NCBI GenBank assembly: GCA_017467205.1
Contig: JAFTSQ010000012.1
Coordinates: 1-64,000 of the forward strand
DNA length: 64,000 bases
Reading direction: 5' to 3'
From: Clostridia bacterium
GTDB lineage: Bacteria > Bacillota_A > Clostridia > Oscillospirales > CAG-272
The position numbers and the translations under genes were made by a program. This document shows, piece after piece, positions 54,784-63,013 of the stretch (within the stretch, counting starts at the first letter, position 1; every line of letters starts with the position of its first letter). The notes beneath the pieces are model-generated. The model did not search any database, had not been told where the DNA came from, and saw only the letters and a list, made by a program, of their open reading frames with translations.

Positions 54784-56064
54784 ATGACGCCAATTGAGAT
54801 AATCAGACTCGTTCTGACAATCCTTAATATAATAATCAGCGTCCTTTTCGTGCTTTGTTATGCATATCAGTACGTTTACGCATTTATTGCCTTGGTCTTT
54901 AAGCCGAAGCCGCATAAGCCGGCAGTGCTTCACAATTTTGCCGTGCTTGTCTGCGCAAGAAACGAGGAGGCGGTTATCGGCAATCTTATCGAGAGCCTGC
55001 GTCAGCAGGACTATCCCGCGGAGCTTACTCGCATATTCGTTCTTGCCGACAACTGCACCGACGGTACGGCAGAGGTTGCCCGCACGCTCGGTGTCGAGGT
55101 TTATGAGCGCAAGGATAGCACCGAGGTCGGAAAGGGCTACGCTCTGAATTACCTGCTCTCGAAGCTTGACGAGGACTACGGCAAGGATGCGTTTGACGCG
55201 TATATCGTCTTTGACGCGGATAACCTTGTCGATAAGAACTTTATCACCGAGATAAACAAGACCTATTCGGACGGCTACGAGGTCGTTACGAGCTACCGTA
55301 ACACGAAAAACTACGGTGCGAACTGGATAAGCGCAGGCTACGGGCTTTGGTTCTTGCGCGACACCCGCCTTCTCAATCAGGCGCGCCAGATACTCGGTAC
55401 TTGCGCCGTCGTGTGCGGAACGGGATTTTTGTTCTCGAGAAAAATCAAGGAAAAGAACGGCGGCTGGCCCTTCCATTTCTTGACGGAGGACACGCAGTTT
55501 ACCGCCGCGTCGGCAACGAGCGGCGAGATATTCGGCTACGCAAACGACGCGCACGTCTACGACGAGCAGCCCACCAAGTTCTCGCAGTCCTGGTGGCAAA
55601 GGCTCAGGTGGGCGAAGGGCGGTATGCAGGTATTTAAGCGACACGGGGGTGCACTGTTCGGCGGAATCTTCTCCAAAAAGTTCGCCACCTGTTACGACCT
55701 TGCAATGAGCATTGCTCCCGCATTTTTCCTCAGCATTGCGGCTGTGGTCGTCAACGTGGTTGGAATTTTAGTTTCGCTCATTATGGGCGACGTTATGAGC
55801 GCGCTTATGATGGCGGGCGGACTTTTCGTCGGCTGCTACGCACTGGTATTCCTCTTCGGAGTTATTACGACGGTTTCCGAGTGGCGTCATATCAAGGCGC
55901 GAGCATACAAAAAGATACTTTATCTTTTCACCTTCCCGATATTTATGTTCACCTATATTCCGATAGCAATAACCGCTATTTTCAGCCGAGTCGAGTGGCG
56001 GCAGATAGAGCACACCTCGACCGAGCGACTCTCGGATCTTGAAGGTATGAGCAAAAAATCCTGA
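54784..56064 (+). CDS. Membrane glycosyltransferase, family 2
   Basis: 426 residues from the ATG at 54784, five bases after GGGGATT; an ATG at 54772 is possible. One or two membrane segments (about 10-42) precede a GT-A domain with VCARNEEAVIGNLIESLRQQ, a DAD motif (Asp144-Ala-Asp146 in FDADN), TEDTQFT and QRLRW (272-276, the QxxRW acceptor motif of processive beta-glycosyltransferases). Three or four more membrane segments follow (about 310-400). This layout resembles cellulose synthase-like or N-acetylglucosaminyl transferases of exopolysaccharide synthesis. The polymer is not known. Confidence 0.9.
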   Translation: MTPIEIIRLVLTILNIIISVLFVLCYAYQYVYAFIALVFKPKPHKPAVLHNFAVLVCARNEEAVIGNLIESLRQQDYPAELTRIFVLADNCTDGTAEVARTLGVEVYERKDSTEVGKGYALNYLLSKLDEDYGKDAFDAYIVFDADNLVDKNFITEINKTYSDGYEVVTSYRNTKNYGANWISAGYGLWFLRDTRLLNQARQILGTCAVVCGTGFLFSRKIKEKNGGWPFHFLTEDTQFTAASATSGEIFGYANDAHVYDEQPTKFSQSWWQRLRWAKGGMQVFKRHGGALFGGIFSKKFATCYDLAMSIAPAFFLSIAAVVVNVVGILVSLIMGDVMSALMMAGGLFVGCYALVFLFGVITTVSEWRHIKARAYKKILYLFTFPIFMFTYIPIAITAIFSRVEWRQIEHTSTERLSDLEGMSKKS

Positions 56065-56084
56065 CGCCTCATATAATGAAAATG

Positions 56085-56142
56085 AGGCTAACTCGGAGTA
56101 GAGTCGCCTCTGGTCGCCGCGCGGCGACGGAATGGAGATTTT
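56085..56142 (+). promoter_or_regulatory. spoVM leader with shared hairpin and RBS
   Basis: GTCGCC (56113-56118) and GGCGAC (56123-56128) form a hairpin that is followed by GGAATGGAGATTTT and the ATG. This closely matches 54754-54783 in front of the glycosyltransferase (GTCGCC..GGCGAC..GAATGGGGATT). An extra GAGGC/GCCTC dyad lies just upstream. Confidence 0.5.
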
Positions 56143-56220
56143 ATGAAAATAGTCGTTATACATTCGCCGAAGTTCCTCTCGCCTTGGCTCGCGAGGATAT
56201 TCGGGTTAAAGCTCAAATAG
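56143..56220 (+). CDS. spoVM: Stage V sporulation protein SpoVM
   Basis: A 25-residue protein starting MKIVVIHSPKFL and ending RIFGLKLK. GGAG lies five bases before the ATG. It matches SpoVM, the 26-residue amphipathic helix that recognises the convex forespore membrane and anchors the coat protein SpoIVA: an initial MK plus hydrophobics, the conserved Pro9, PKFL, then a hydrophobic/basic helix. The gene is too short for usual gene calls. It follows the glycosyltransferase gene and is closed by a strong terminator. Its presence implies that the lineage sporulates or recently did. Confidence 0.85.
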   Translation: MKIVVIHSPKFLSPWLARIFGLKLK

Positions 56221-56241
56221 ACATATTCTTAAAAATAACGC

Positions 56242-56280
56242 AAAAGCACTTATGGCAGGTAATTTCCATAAGTGCTTTTT
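56242..56280 (+). terminator. Terminator after spoVM
   Basis: AAAAGCACTTATGG and CCATAAGTGC enclose a 9-nt loop and are followed by TTTTTGC. Confidence 0.9.
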
Positions 56281-56304
56281 GCTTGGGGTTTTTGAGTAGA
56301 ATTA

Positions 56305-57331
56305 TCAGCAAGACGATACGCTGCCGTGAAGTCCGCCTGCGCGGCTCTTGCCCGCCTCGGCGGCATCCGAGCGCAGACCAAGGATTTTTATACCCTTGTC
56401 AGTGGTGTTTTTGAATATCTTTTCCATATCGTTATAGTGCGGCTGGGAAAGGTTTATGCCCGTCACCTCGTGGAGCGCGCAGATCGCTTCTATGTAGTGG
56501 TCGCCCCTGCCGCAGAAGTGGACTGCTCCACCGCCGTAGTATTTCAACAGACGGGCGTCGTAGGGAAGCGCAAACTCGCGGTATTGGTCGGGCGAGAGGT
56601 TCATTGCGCTGTCACTGCGGAGCACTATCGCGCCCTTGTGATAGAAGTTTGACCAGTGGGGATTCATCCTCTTGTTTATGGGGTAAAGCTCGTACCACTT
56701 ATTCATAAATTCGACATAGGTGTCGCTGATAAGCGAAAGGGATGTGCGAAGGAGCTCGGGCTCTTCGTGTAGAAGAGGTCGCTACCCCTGCGAGCCGGGG
56801 CGGTAGACGGTGACGTGCTTTTTAATCTTCGGGTATTTTTCGAATACCTCAAGGCATATCTCGCCAAACTCAAACACCCGAGTACCGTAGCCGACGATGA
56901 GGCTCGGTGCGCCCTTGTCTACCATAGCTTGCATCCAATCGGAGCTCATTGAGGGCTTGTTGGCGGGTAGGGGGTGTTTCATAGGGCATCATATATATTT
57001 GTGCACCGAAGAAGGACGTAAGAATACACGTGCCGTAGTTTGCGCGGATAGCGGCGTTGTAGCAACCCAACTCAAGTGCGCGCGACACGCCGAGCATCTT
57101 CTTGTGGAGCATAAGGTCAAGGTCGCCGACCGTGTCGTTGATATTAACGCTTTTTGTGGAAACGGCGGGGCGTGCGTCTTTTTCTCATAGGATAAAAGAC
57201 GTCACCACAAAGCGGTCGAAGAGAAAATCCTACCACTACCCCGCGAAATCGTCCTCTACCTCGGGGTCTATCCTGCGCTCGATATCCTAGAGAAGCTGCT
57301 CGGTTTCCCTTGATAGCTTAAGCATATGCGT
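56305..57331 (-). pseudogene. Decayed uroporphyrinogen decarboxylase-like (corrinoid methyltransferase family) gene
   Basis: Continuous similarity is visible over about 340 codons on the minus strand, but the frame is broken. From the ATG at 57331 there are four in-frame stops within the first 50 codons (TAG, TAG, TAG, TGA), a frameshift near 56980 and a further TAG near 56780, apparently with a small deletion beside it. Recognisable fragments include GVSRALELG, AAIRANYGT, FGAQIYMMPYET, AMNLSPDQYREFALPYD, GGGAVHFCGRGDHYI and GINLSQPHYNDMEKI, all typical of UroD-like methyltransferases from anaerobes. It lies just downstream of an intact activase and an intact MtaA-like gene, so it was probably the third member of that operon. 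Confidence 0.85.
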
Positions 57332-57347
57332 ATCTCCGTTTCATATT

Positions 57348-58748
57348 TTATTCCGAGAAATACATATTCTCCATAAAGAGCCTTGAAAAATACTCGCTTG
57401 CCGAAAGGTCTATATACTCGCAAGTGGCGGTTAAGCGCGAAAGGTCGCCGCCCTCGCTCGCGTATTTCACAGTGCCGAGCAGGCTACTGTTACCGAGAGG
57501 GAGGAATTTGCTCTTAAGCTCGCGCGGCAAAAGACCTGTGCTGACTGCCGACTCGGCGTTGAGCTTCGTGGAAAATCCGCCTGTGATGTAGACGGTGTCG
57601 ATATCGTCAAAGCCGACGCCCCTTGTGTACATAAGCGAGAGGATAGCCGAGCATACCGCCGACTTTGCAAGCTGGTATTGGCGAACGTCCGAGGGGGTGA
57701 GGATAACTCCGTCTGCAACCTCAAAGTCGTCCTCCATAAACCCTGTTTCGTCAATACTCTCGCACCGAACGAGCTCGGAAATTATGTCAATAAGTCCGGT
57801 TCCGCAGATGCCGCAGGGCTCTGCATTTCCAATGGTGGAAATTACCGCTTTGCCGCTCTCGTCAAAGCAGAAGGCGGACACCGCACCCGGCATAGCCGGC
57901 ATACCGTGTGAAATATTCGCGCCCTCAAAGCAAGGGCCTGCCGCCGCTGCGGTGCATATCGCGCCGTCCTTTGAATAAAGGATTATCTCGGCGTTAGTGC
58001 CGAGGTCGACGAGAAGGGAATGCCGCTCGCCCCTTGGCATCTTGACGAAATTCATGCCTGCCACAAGGTCAGCTCCGACGAACGCCGAAACCGACGGCAG
58101 AGTTATCACGCGCTGAATGCCCAAAAGCCCAAGCTCCTCTGCCGAAGCCTCGCGCTCGTCAAGAAACGCGGGGGTGTAGGGCGCTGCGCCCATTGAGGTG
58201 CAGTCAACGCCGAGGAATATATGCAGCATAGTCGCGTTGCCGGATACGAACATCCGCTCGATTTTTTTCGAGGTAATCTCGCTTATCATAGCGTTTACCG
58301 TCTTGATAAGCACCGCCTGCATAGGCGCGACCGAGTTTTCCTTTGCGTAGCTTATGCGCGACATTACGTCCGCGCCGAACGCCGTTTGCGGATTCTTGCG
58401 GGTAAGAACCTTAATTATCTCGCCGTCCTTTGAGATAAGCGCGAGGGCGAGTGAGGTCGTTCCTATGTCGAGTGCGAGGCTGACGCCATCCTGTCCCTCG
58501 CCGTCTATGCGAGCGCCGTGCTCCGAGAGGATATCCGCCGCCTCGGGCGGCGTGACGGTAATATCCGAGCGTATCTCGTAGCGGCAGGCGAGCTCCTCCT
58601 TGCCGTTAACCAAAACCGTGCATTTTTTGCACACGCCCCTGCCTCCGCAGGGGTGGTCAACGAAAATTTCCTGCTCGCCGAGAAGCTGTGAGAGCAACTG
58701 CCCGTCCTTCGCGAAAAATTCCTTTTCGCCAATAGTCACCTTATGCAT
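57348..58748 (-). CDS. ASKHA-type corrinoid activation protein with N-terminal [2Fe-2S] domain (RamA-like)
   Basis: 466 residues. The N-terminus is a plant-type ferredoxin domain: Cys34, Cys40, Cys43 (DHPCGGRGVCKKC) and Cys55 in LACRY. The rest is an ASKHA ATPase of the DUF4445 type: LALDIGTTSLALALI, FVSGNATMLHIFLG, VDLGTNAEIIL and GICGTGLIDII. Such enzymes (RamA, RACo) use ATP to reduce inactive Co(II) corrinoid proteins back to Co(I) in methyltransferase systems. Its start overlaps the end of the MtaA-like gene by 8 nt. No corrinoid protein gene is in the window. Confidence 0.88.
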   Translation of the reverse strand: MHKVTIGEKEFFAKDGQLLSQLLGEQEIFVDHPCGGRGVCKKCTVLVNGKEELACRYEIRSDITVTPPEAADILSEHGARIDGEGQDGVSLALDIGTTSLALALISKDGEIIKVLTRKNPQTAFGADVMSRISYAKENSVAPMQAVLIKTVNAMISEITSKKIERMFVSGNATMLHIFLGVDCTSMGAAPYTPAFLDEREASAEELGLLGIQRVITLPSVSAFVGADLVAGMNFVKMPRGERHSLLVDLGTNAEIILYSKDGAICTAAAAGPCFEGANISHGMPAMPGAVSAFCFDESGKAVISTIGNAEPCGICGTGLIDIISELVRCESIDETGFMEDDFEVADGVILTPSDVRQYQLAKSAVCSAILSLMYTRGVGFDDIDTVYITGGFSTKLNAESAVSTGLLPRELKSKFLPLGNSSLLGTVKYASEGGDLSRLTATCEYIDLSASEYFSRLFMENMYFSE

Positions 58749-59730
58749 AAAGCTCTTTTACCTTATTGAAGTATGCGTCGATATTCTCCCACTTTGCCGT
58801 GTGCGGAACGTCGCAGCCGGAGGATATCATAAAGTTGTCGTGACCTGAGCATTCGTTATAGATGCGGTCGAGCTCAGCTCTTATCTCGTCGGGCGTTGCG
58901 TCACGGAACATAAGCGGATTGAGGTTACCCATAACTATGCTGTCCTTCGGCATCTTGTCTATGATATCTGCAAGATTTATCGCGTTTCCGAAATGATAGA
59001 TATCTGCACCGAGGGCGGCAATACTGTCAGCCATATCAACGACCGCGCCGCCGCAGTTGTGGTAGCAGAAGATGAAGTCGTCGTCGCTCACCGCGTCGAT
59101 AATTTCCTTAACGAAGGGCGCGGAGAATTCAGCGGCAAGCGAGGGGGAGAGAAGGCCTGCCGCAGGCTCTGCGAGTATAACGCCGTCAGCACCCGCCGCC
59201 TTGTATTCAAGAATGTATGCCTTGATGAACTCGGTAGCCTTCGAAAGAAGAATCTTTACCTCGTCGGGCGAATCGTAGCACTCCATCATAAGCTCGCTCA
59301 TATCAAAGAGTCTGCCTGCAAGAGAGTACGGACCGAGCGCGCCGCAGAAGACGGGGAGGTCCTTGATTTGCTCCTTTGCGAGTCTTACACCCTCGACGTA
59401 TATGGGAGCACGAGCGGTGTTAACGCTCGGAACGACTATGCTTTCTGCGTCCTCGATAGAGTCGATAATACCTTCGGCAACGGTGGGCACGTCGTTTTCT
59501 TCAAAGCGAATCTTCGCACCGAAGCACTCGGATTCGACCGAGAGGTCCATCATATTGAGCACCGCGCCCATATGGCAATGCTCGGACATCGTTTTCATAC
59601 CGAGTGCCTGCGTTTTCGCGGACGAGATGAGCTCCTCTACTGTTATTCCGAGAAGGCTCGTGACGGGGAAGGAGAGGATGGGGAGAGTTCTTTCCTTGTG
59701 CTCAAGGAGCTTTTTTGCTTTTTCTTTCAT
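58741..59730 (-). CDS. MtaA/CmuA-type methyltransferase (UroD family)
   Basis: 329 residues from the ATG at 59730 (GAGGT upstream). It belongs to the uroporphyrinogen decarboxylase superfamily, in the branch of MtaA/MtbA/CmuA enzymes that move methyl groups between corrinoid proteins and thiols or folate. Zinc ligands appear in FCYHNCGG (His and Cys) and SSGCDVP (Cys), the MtaA spacing. Other blocks are LPILSFPVT, GPYSLAGRLFD, AEPAAGLLSPSLAAEF and GNLNPLMF. First gene of the operon with the corrinoid activase. True UroD is less likely because no other heme genes are nearby and the Cys ligands are present. Confidence 0.88.
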   Translation of the reverse strand: MKEKAKKLLEHKERTLPILSFPVTSLLGITVEELISSAKTQALGMKTMSEHCHMGAVLNMMDLSVESECFGAKIRFEENDVPTVAEGIIDSIEDAESIVVPSVNTARAPIYVEGVRLAKEQIKDLPVFCGALGPYSLAGRLFDMSELMMECYDSPDEVKILLSKATEFIKAYILEYKAAGADGVILAEPAAGLLSPSLAAEFSAPFVKEIIDAVSDDDFIFCYHNCGGAVVDMADSIAALGADIYHFGNAINLADIIDKMPKDSIVMGNLNPLMFRDATPDEIRAELDRIYNECSGHDNFMISSGCDVPHTAKWENIDAYFNKVKELYA

Positions 59731-59787
59731 AGTTATAACCTCACAAAAATTTAGCGCACAGCGCCGATTGGTTTCATATCCTTCTTG

Positions 59788-59816
59788 ATTGTACCACAAA
59801 ATCTCACACGAGTAAA
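59788..59816 (-). promoter_or_regulatory. Probable promoter of the corrinoid methyltransfer operon
   Basis: Minus-strand TTTACT (59816-59811), a 17-nt spacer and TACAAT (59793-59788). Confidence 0.6.
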
Positions 59817-59936
59817 TATGGTAAACTTGTTTTTATTTCGAGTATTTTCAAAAGAATACCACATAAATGAGCGACTCGCGATAAAGCAGGTCGCCCAACT
59901 AAGCTTGTCGATGTCGTTTTGTTTTTTTCATAAGTA

Positions 59937-59965
59937 TTGACATTATTTTTATTTATTTGTATAAT
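59937..59965 (+). promoter_or_regulatory. Promoter of the AraC regulator gene
   Basis: TTGACA (59937-59942), a 17-nt spacer and TATAAT (59960-59965); the leader is about 25 nt. Confidence 0.88.
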
Positions 59966-59994
59966 AGTTTTAAAAAGCTATAGGAGGTATCGCG

Positions 59995-60792
59995 GTGTAT
60001 AACGAAAGCCCTTTTTATGAAAAGGCGGCGGATATTGACGGGCACTTGAACTTTCAGTGCATAACCACAACGCTATTAAATCGGCATAGTGTTATGCCGC
60101 ACTTTCACGACAGTATAGAGATAATCGCGGTGGCAAGCGGCAGCTATACGGTGAGGGTTGGCGGCGAGGAGCGAAGACTTTCTTCCGGCGAGATAGCCTT
60201 CATTGATTCATTTGCGACCCATTCAACCCGCTCGGAGGGCGACGCGACGCACTTTGCCGTTACTATAAGCTCAAAGTATTTTGCGGGCGTTACTCAGCTA
60301 AAGGAACGCACGCTCCCCCCATTCCTTTCAAAAACCGACGGAACGGAAGGTCTTTTCTCGGTGCTTGAGTCGGCACAGTTATTGTTTGACAAGGGGAAGA
60401 ACGAGACGGTAAAGCGCGGCTTCGTTGAGCTCTTTCTCGGGGCGCTTATCAGCCTTTATCCAACGGTTGAGCGCCCGAAAAACCGCGCGGCAGAGAATGC
60501 AAGACATATACTCCGCTTTGTCAACGAGCATTTCAAAGAGCCGCTCACCCTTCGCGCGCTCGCCCGCGAGTTCGGTTATACGGAAAACCACTTTTCTTTC
60601 CTTTTCAACCGCTTCGCAGGTATGAATCTGCGCGAGTATCTCAACCGCAGGCGTCTTGCCGAGGTTCTCGTGCAGGAAAAGCTAAACCCCGACACGCCGC
60701 TTTACAGGCTGGTGCTTGAGGCGGGCTTTGAGAGCCAGAACACCTATTACCGTGCCCTCAAAAGGTACGGACGGGAAAATCTAATATCGTAA
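59995..60792 (+). CDS. AraC family transcriptional regulator
   Basis: 265 residues from a GTG start seven bases after GGAGG. The N-terminal cupin domain has MPHFHDSIEIIAVASGSY (about 31-48) and GEIAFIDSFATHST; the C-terminal AraC domain has LRALAREFGYTENHFSFLFNRFAG and the second helix pair ending LVLEAGFESQNTYYRALKRYG. It is transcribed with or just ahead of an isomerase-like protein and a Gfo/Idh/MocA oxidoreductase, which it probably controls in response to a sugar or sugar derivative. It resembles the regulator at 11224 in layout. Confidence 0.88.
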   Translation: MYNESPFYEKAADIDGHLNFQCITTTLLNRHSVMPHFHDSIEIIAVASGSYTVRVGGEERRLSSGEIAFIDSFATHSTRSEGDATHFAVTISSKYFAGVTQLKERTLPPFLSKTDGTEGLFSVLESAQLLFDKGKNETVKRGFVELFLGALISLYPTVERPKNRAAENARHILRFVNEHFKEPLTLRALAREFGYTENHFSFLFNRFAGMNLREYLNRRRLAEVLVQEKLNPDTPLYRLVLEAGFESQNTYYRALKRYGRENLIS

Positions 60793-60896
60793 TTTTTGAC
60801 AATAAGTTCTAAAGTAATGACATTGTAATGCTCACCGTTTACAACTAAAATAAAATTAGCAAAACCCAAAATAAAGCAAAAGGAAAGGTAGACACA

Positions 60897-61748
60897 ATGA
60901 AAAAATTCCAGATTGGTGCAATTGTTGAGTCCTTCCGTCTTGGCACTCGCGGCGGCATTGAGCGCGCGGCAAGCCTAGGCGTTGACGGCGTTCAGCTCTA
61001 TGCAACGAAGGGCGAAAACGCGCCCGAGAACCTTTCGGCGCAGGGTCGCCGCGAGCTTCTCGACCTCGTAAAATCGAACGGCATTCGCTTCTCCGCTCTT
61101 TGCGGCGACCTCGGTCGCGGCTTCGGCAACCCCGAGCTTAATCCCGAGCTTATCGAGAAGTCCAAGAGGATAATGGACTTGGCGCTCGACCTTGAAACCA
61201 ATATAGTAACAACGCATATCGGCGTCGTGCCCTCCGACCCGAACCACGACCGCTACAAAATAATGCACGAGGTGTGCTACGAGCTCAGCCAGTATGCTCA
61301 TTCGCTCGGTGCGCATTTCGCTATCGAAACCGGTCCTGAAACCTCCGCGGTTCTCAAGGGCTTCCTTGACGGGCTCGGCTCAAGAGGCGTTGCGGTAAAC
61401 CTCGACCCTGCGAATCTCGTTATGGTAACCGGCGACGACCCCGTCGGAGCGGTTTACAACCTTCGCGACTACATAGTTCACACTCACGCAAAGGACGGCG
61501 TTATGATAACTCGCGGCAATCCCGAGTATATATATAAGGCTGTTCATCCCGTTCCCGAAGAGGCTATGGGCGTTAAGTATTTCGAGGAAGTACCGCTCGG
61601 CACGGGCTCGGTTGATTTCCCGGCATACCTCAAGGCTCTCGAGGATATAGGCTATAACGGCTTCCTCACCATTGAGCGCGAGGTAGGTGCAGACCCCGCG
61701 GCTGATATTCGGACGGCGGTTGATTTCCTTAATAACCTTATAAAGTAA
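60897..61748 (+). CDS. Sugar phosphate isomerase/epimerase family protein (TIM barrel)
   Basis: 283 residues; AAAGGAAAGG precedes the ATG. A xylose isomerase-like TIM barrel is indicated by IVTTHIGVVPSD (metal-side His), HFAIETGPET (Glu ligand), VAVNLDPANLVM (Asp), IVHTHAKDGV (His) and FLTIEREVG (Glu). The neighbouring dehydrogenase suggests a pathway for inositol-, sugar acid- or glucoside-type substrates, in which oxidation is paired with isomerisation. It is distinct from the isomerase-like protein at 13351. Confidence 0.87.
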   Translation: MKKFQIGAIVESFRLGTRGGIERAASLGVDGVQLYATKGENAPENLSAQGRRELLDLVKSNGIRFSALCGDLGRGFGNPELNPELIEKSKRIMDLALDLETNIVTTHIGVVPSDPNHDRYKIMHEVCYELSQYAHSLGAHFAIETGPETSAVLKGFLDGLGSRGVAVNLDPANLVMVTGDDPVGAVYNLRDYIVHTHAKDGVMITRGNPEYIYKAVHPVPEEAMGVKYFEEVPLGTGSVDFPAYLKALEDIGYNGFLTIEREVGADPAADIRTAVDFLNNLIK

Positions 61749-61770
61749 GATTTTTTGGAGGACAGTGAAA

Positions 61771-62832
61771 ATGAGCAAGATTAAAATTGGTATTATAGGC
61801 GTCGGTAACATTTCCGAGTCGCACATTCAGGCATATAAGAAGAACCCGAACGTTGAGCTTTACGCATTCTGCGATATCAACGAGGAGCGCCTTCAGAAGA
61901 AGGGTGAAAAGCACGGTATCACGAAGCTTTACACCAAGTGTGAGGATATGCTCGCACTCGAGGAGCTTGACGCAGTAAGCGTTTGCACCTGGAACGTAGC
62001 TCACGCACCCTGCACCATTGCCGCGCTCAAGGCAGGCAAGAACGTTCTCTGCGAGAAGCCTATGGCTATGAACGCAGAGGAGGCAGTTGAGATGATGGAG
62101 GTGGCAAAGGAAACCGGCAAGCTTCTTATGATAGGCTTCGTTCGCCGCTACGGCAACGACTGCGATATCCTTCGCGACTTCATTTCTACCGACTATTTCG
62201 GTGATTTCTACTATGCAAAGGCACAGTATCTCAGAAGAAACGGTAACCCCGGCGGCTGGTTTGCAGACAAGGCTCGCTCGGGCGGCGGACCTCTTATCGA
62301 CCTTGGCGTTCACGTAATAGATTTCGTTCGCTTCGCACTCGGCAACCCCAAGCCCGTGTCGGTTTACGGTGCTACCTTCGAGAAGCTTGGTGACAGAAGA
62401 AACCTCAAGACGAAGAAGGAATACGTGTCGAGTGACGCGCATAACGAGCGCATTTGCAACGTAGAGGACCTTGCTTCCGCAATGATAAGATTCGATAACG
62501 GCGCAGTTCTTTCGGTTGAGGCGGCGTTCAGCCTCAATATCAAGGACAACGTCGGCAAGATTGAGTTCTTCGGCACGAAGGGCGGCGCTTGCATAAACCC
62601 CGAGCTTGAGATGTATACCGAGCTTAACGGATATATGGCAGACGTTTCGCTTAAGGCTGAAACCGCGCTCAGCTTCAACGGCTTGTTCGACAAGGAGATA
62701 AACCACTTCGTTGACTGCTTGCTCGGTAAGACCGAGTGCAGAAGTCCTGCGGAGGACGGCGTTGAGATGATGAAGATTCTTGACGCTGTTTACGAGTCGG
62801 CACGTACCGGTCACGAGGTCGTTATCGGCTGA
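61771..62832 (+). CDS. Gfo/Idh/MocA family NAD(P)-dependent oxidoreductase
   Basis: 353 residues from the ATG at 61771; TTGGAGGACA lies six bases upstream, and the in-frame GTG at 61765 lies within the spacer. The Rossmann motif IGIIGVGNISESHI is at the N-terminus, followed by the conserved CEKPMAMN (Lys of the EKP motif) and the C-terminal sugar-binding sheet with GGGPLIDLGVHVIDF (Asp and His of catalysis). The family oxidises or reduces sugars, inositols and glycosides. It is 22 nt after the isomerase-like gene and is followed by a terminator. Confidence 0.92.
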   Translation: MSKIKIGIIGVGNISESHIQAYKKNPNVELYAFCDINEERLQKKGEKHGITKLYTKCEDMLALEELDAVSVCTWNVAHAPCTIAALKAGKNVLCEKPMAMNAEEAVEMMEVAKETGKLLMIGFVRRYGNDCDILRDFISTDYFGDFYYAKAQYLRRNGNPGGWFADKARSGGGPLIDLGVHVIDFVRFALGNPKPVSVYGATFEKLGDRRNLKTKKEYVSSDAHNERICNVEDLASAMIRFDNGAVLSVEAAFSLNIKDNVGKIEFFGTKGGACINPELEMYTELNGYMADVSLKAETALSFNGLFDKEINHFVDCLLGKTECRSPAEDGVEMMKILDAVYESARTGHEVVIG

Positions 62833-62860
62833 TTTTGACCTGAAAGGCTATACCCGTGTC

Positions 62861-62904
62861 AAAAAACGGCAGAGCAAGTAAAATGCTCTGCCGTCTTTTG
62901 CTTT
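62861..62904 (+). terminator. Terminator of the isomerase-oxidoreductase operon
   Basis: ACGGCAGAGCA and TGCTCTGCCGT close a 7-nt loop and are followed by CTTTTGCTTT. Confidence 0.88.
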
Positions 62905-62949
62905 AACTGCGCTTCCAATATATACTTTGATAAAAATCGAGAAAATCTC

Positions 62950-62978
62950 TTGCAAAGCTCATTATTTTATGATATGAT
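62950..62978 (+). promoter_or_regulatory. Promoter of the flavodiiron protein gene
   Basis: TTGCAA (62950-62955), a 17-nt spacer and TATGAT (62973-62978), 35 nt before the ATG. Confidence 0.7.
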
Positions 62979-63013
62979 GTCAATGATAATATTTGAAGTG
63001 TGAGGAAAACTAA

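Noticed and set aside
56305..57331. Amber stops as pyrrolysine codons in a methyltransferase
   Set aside because: Four of the five stops are TAG, but there is also a TGA, a frameshift and a probable deletion, two TAGs are two codons apart, and the family is UroD-like rather than an MttB-type pyrrolysine protein. Ordinary decay explains it better.
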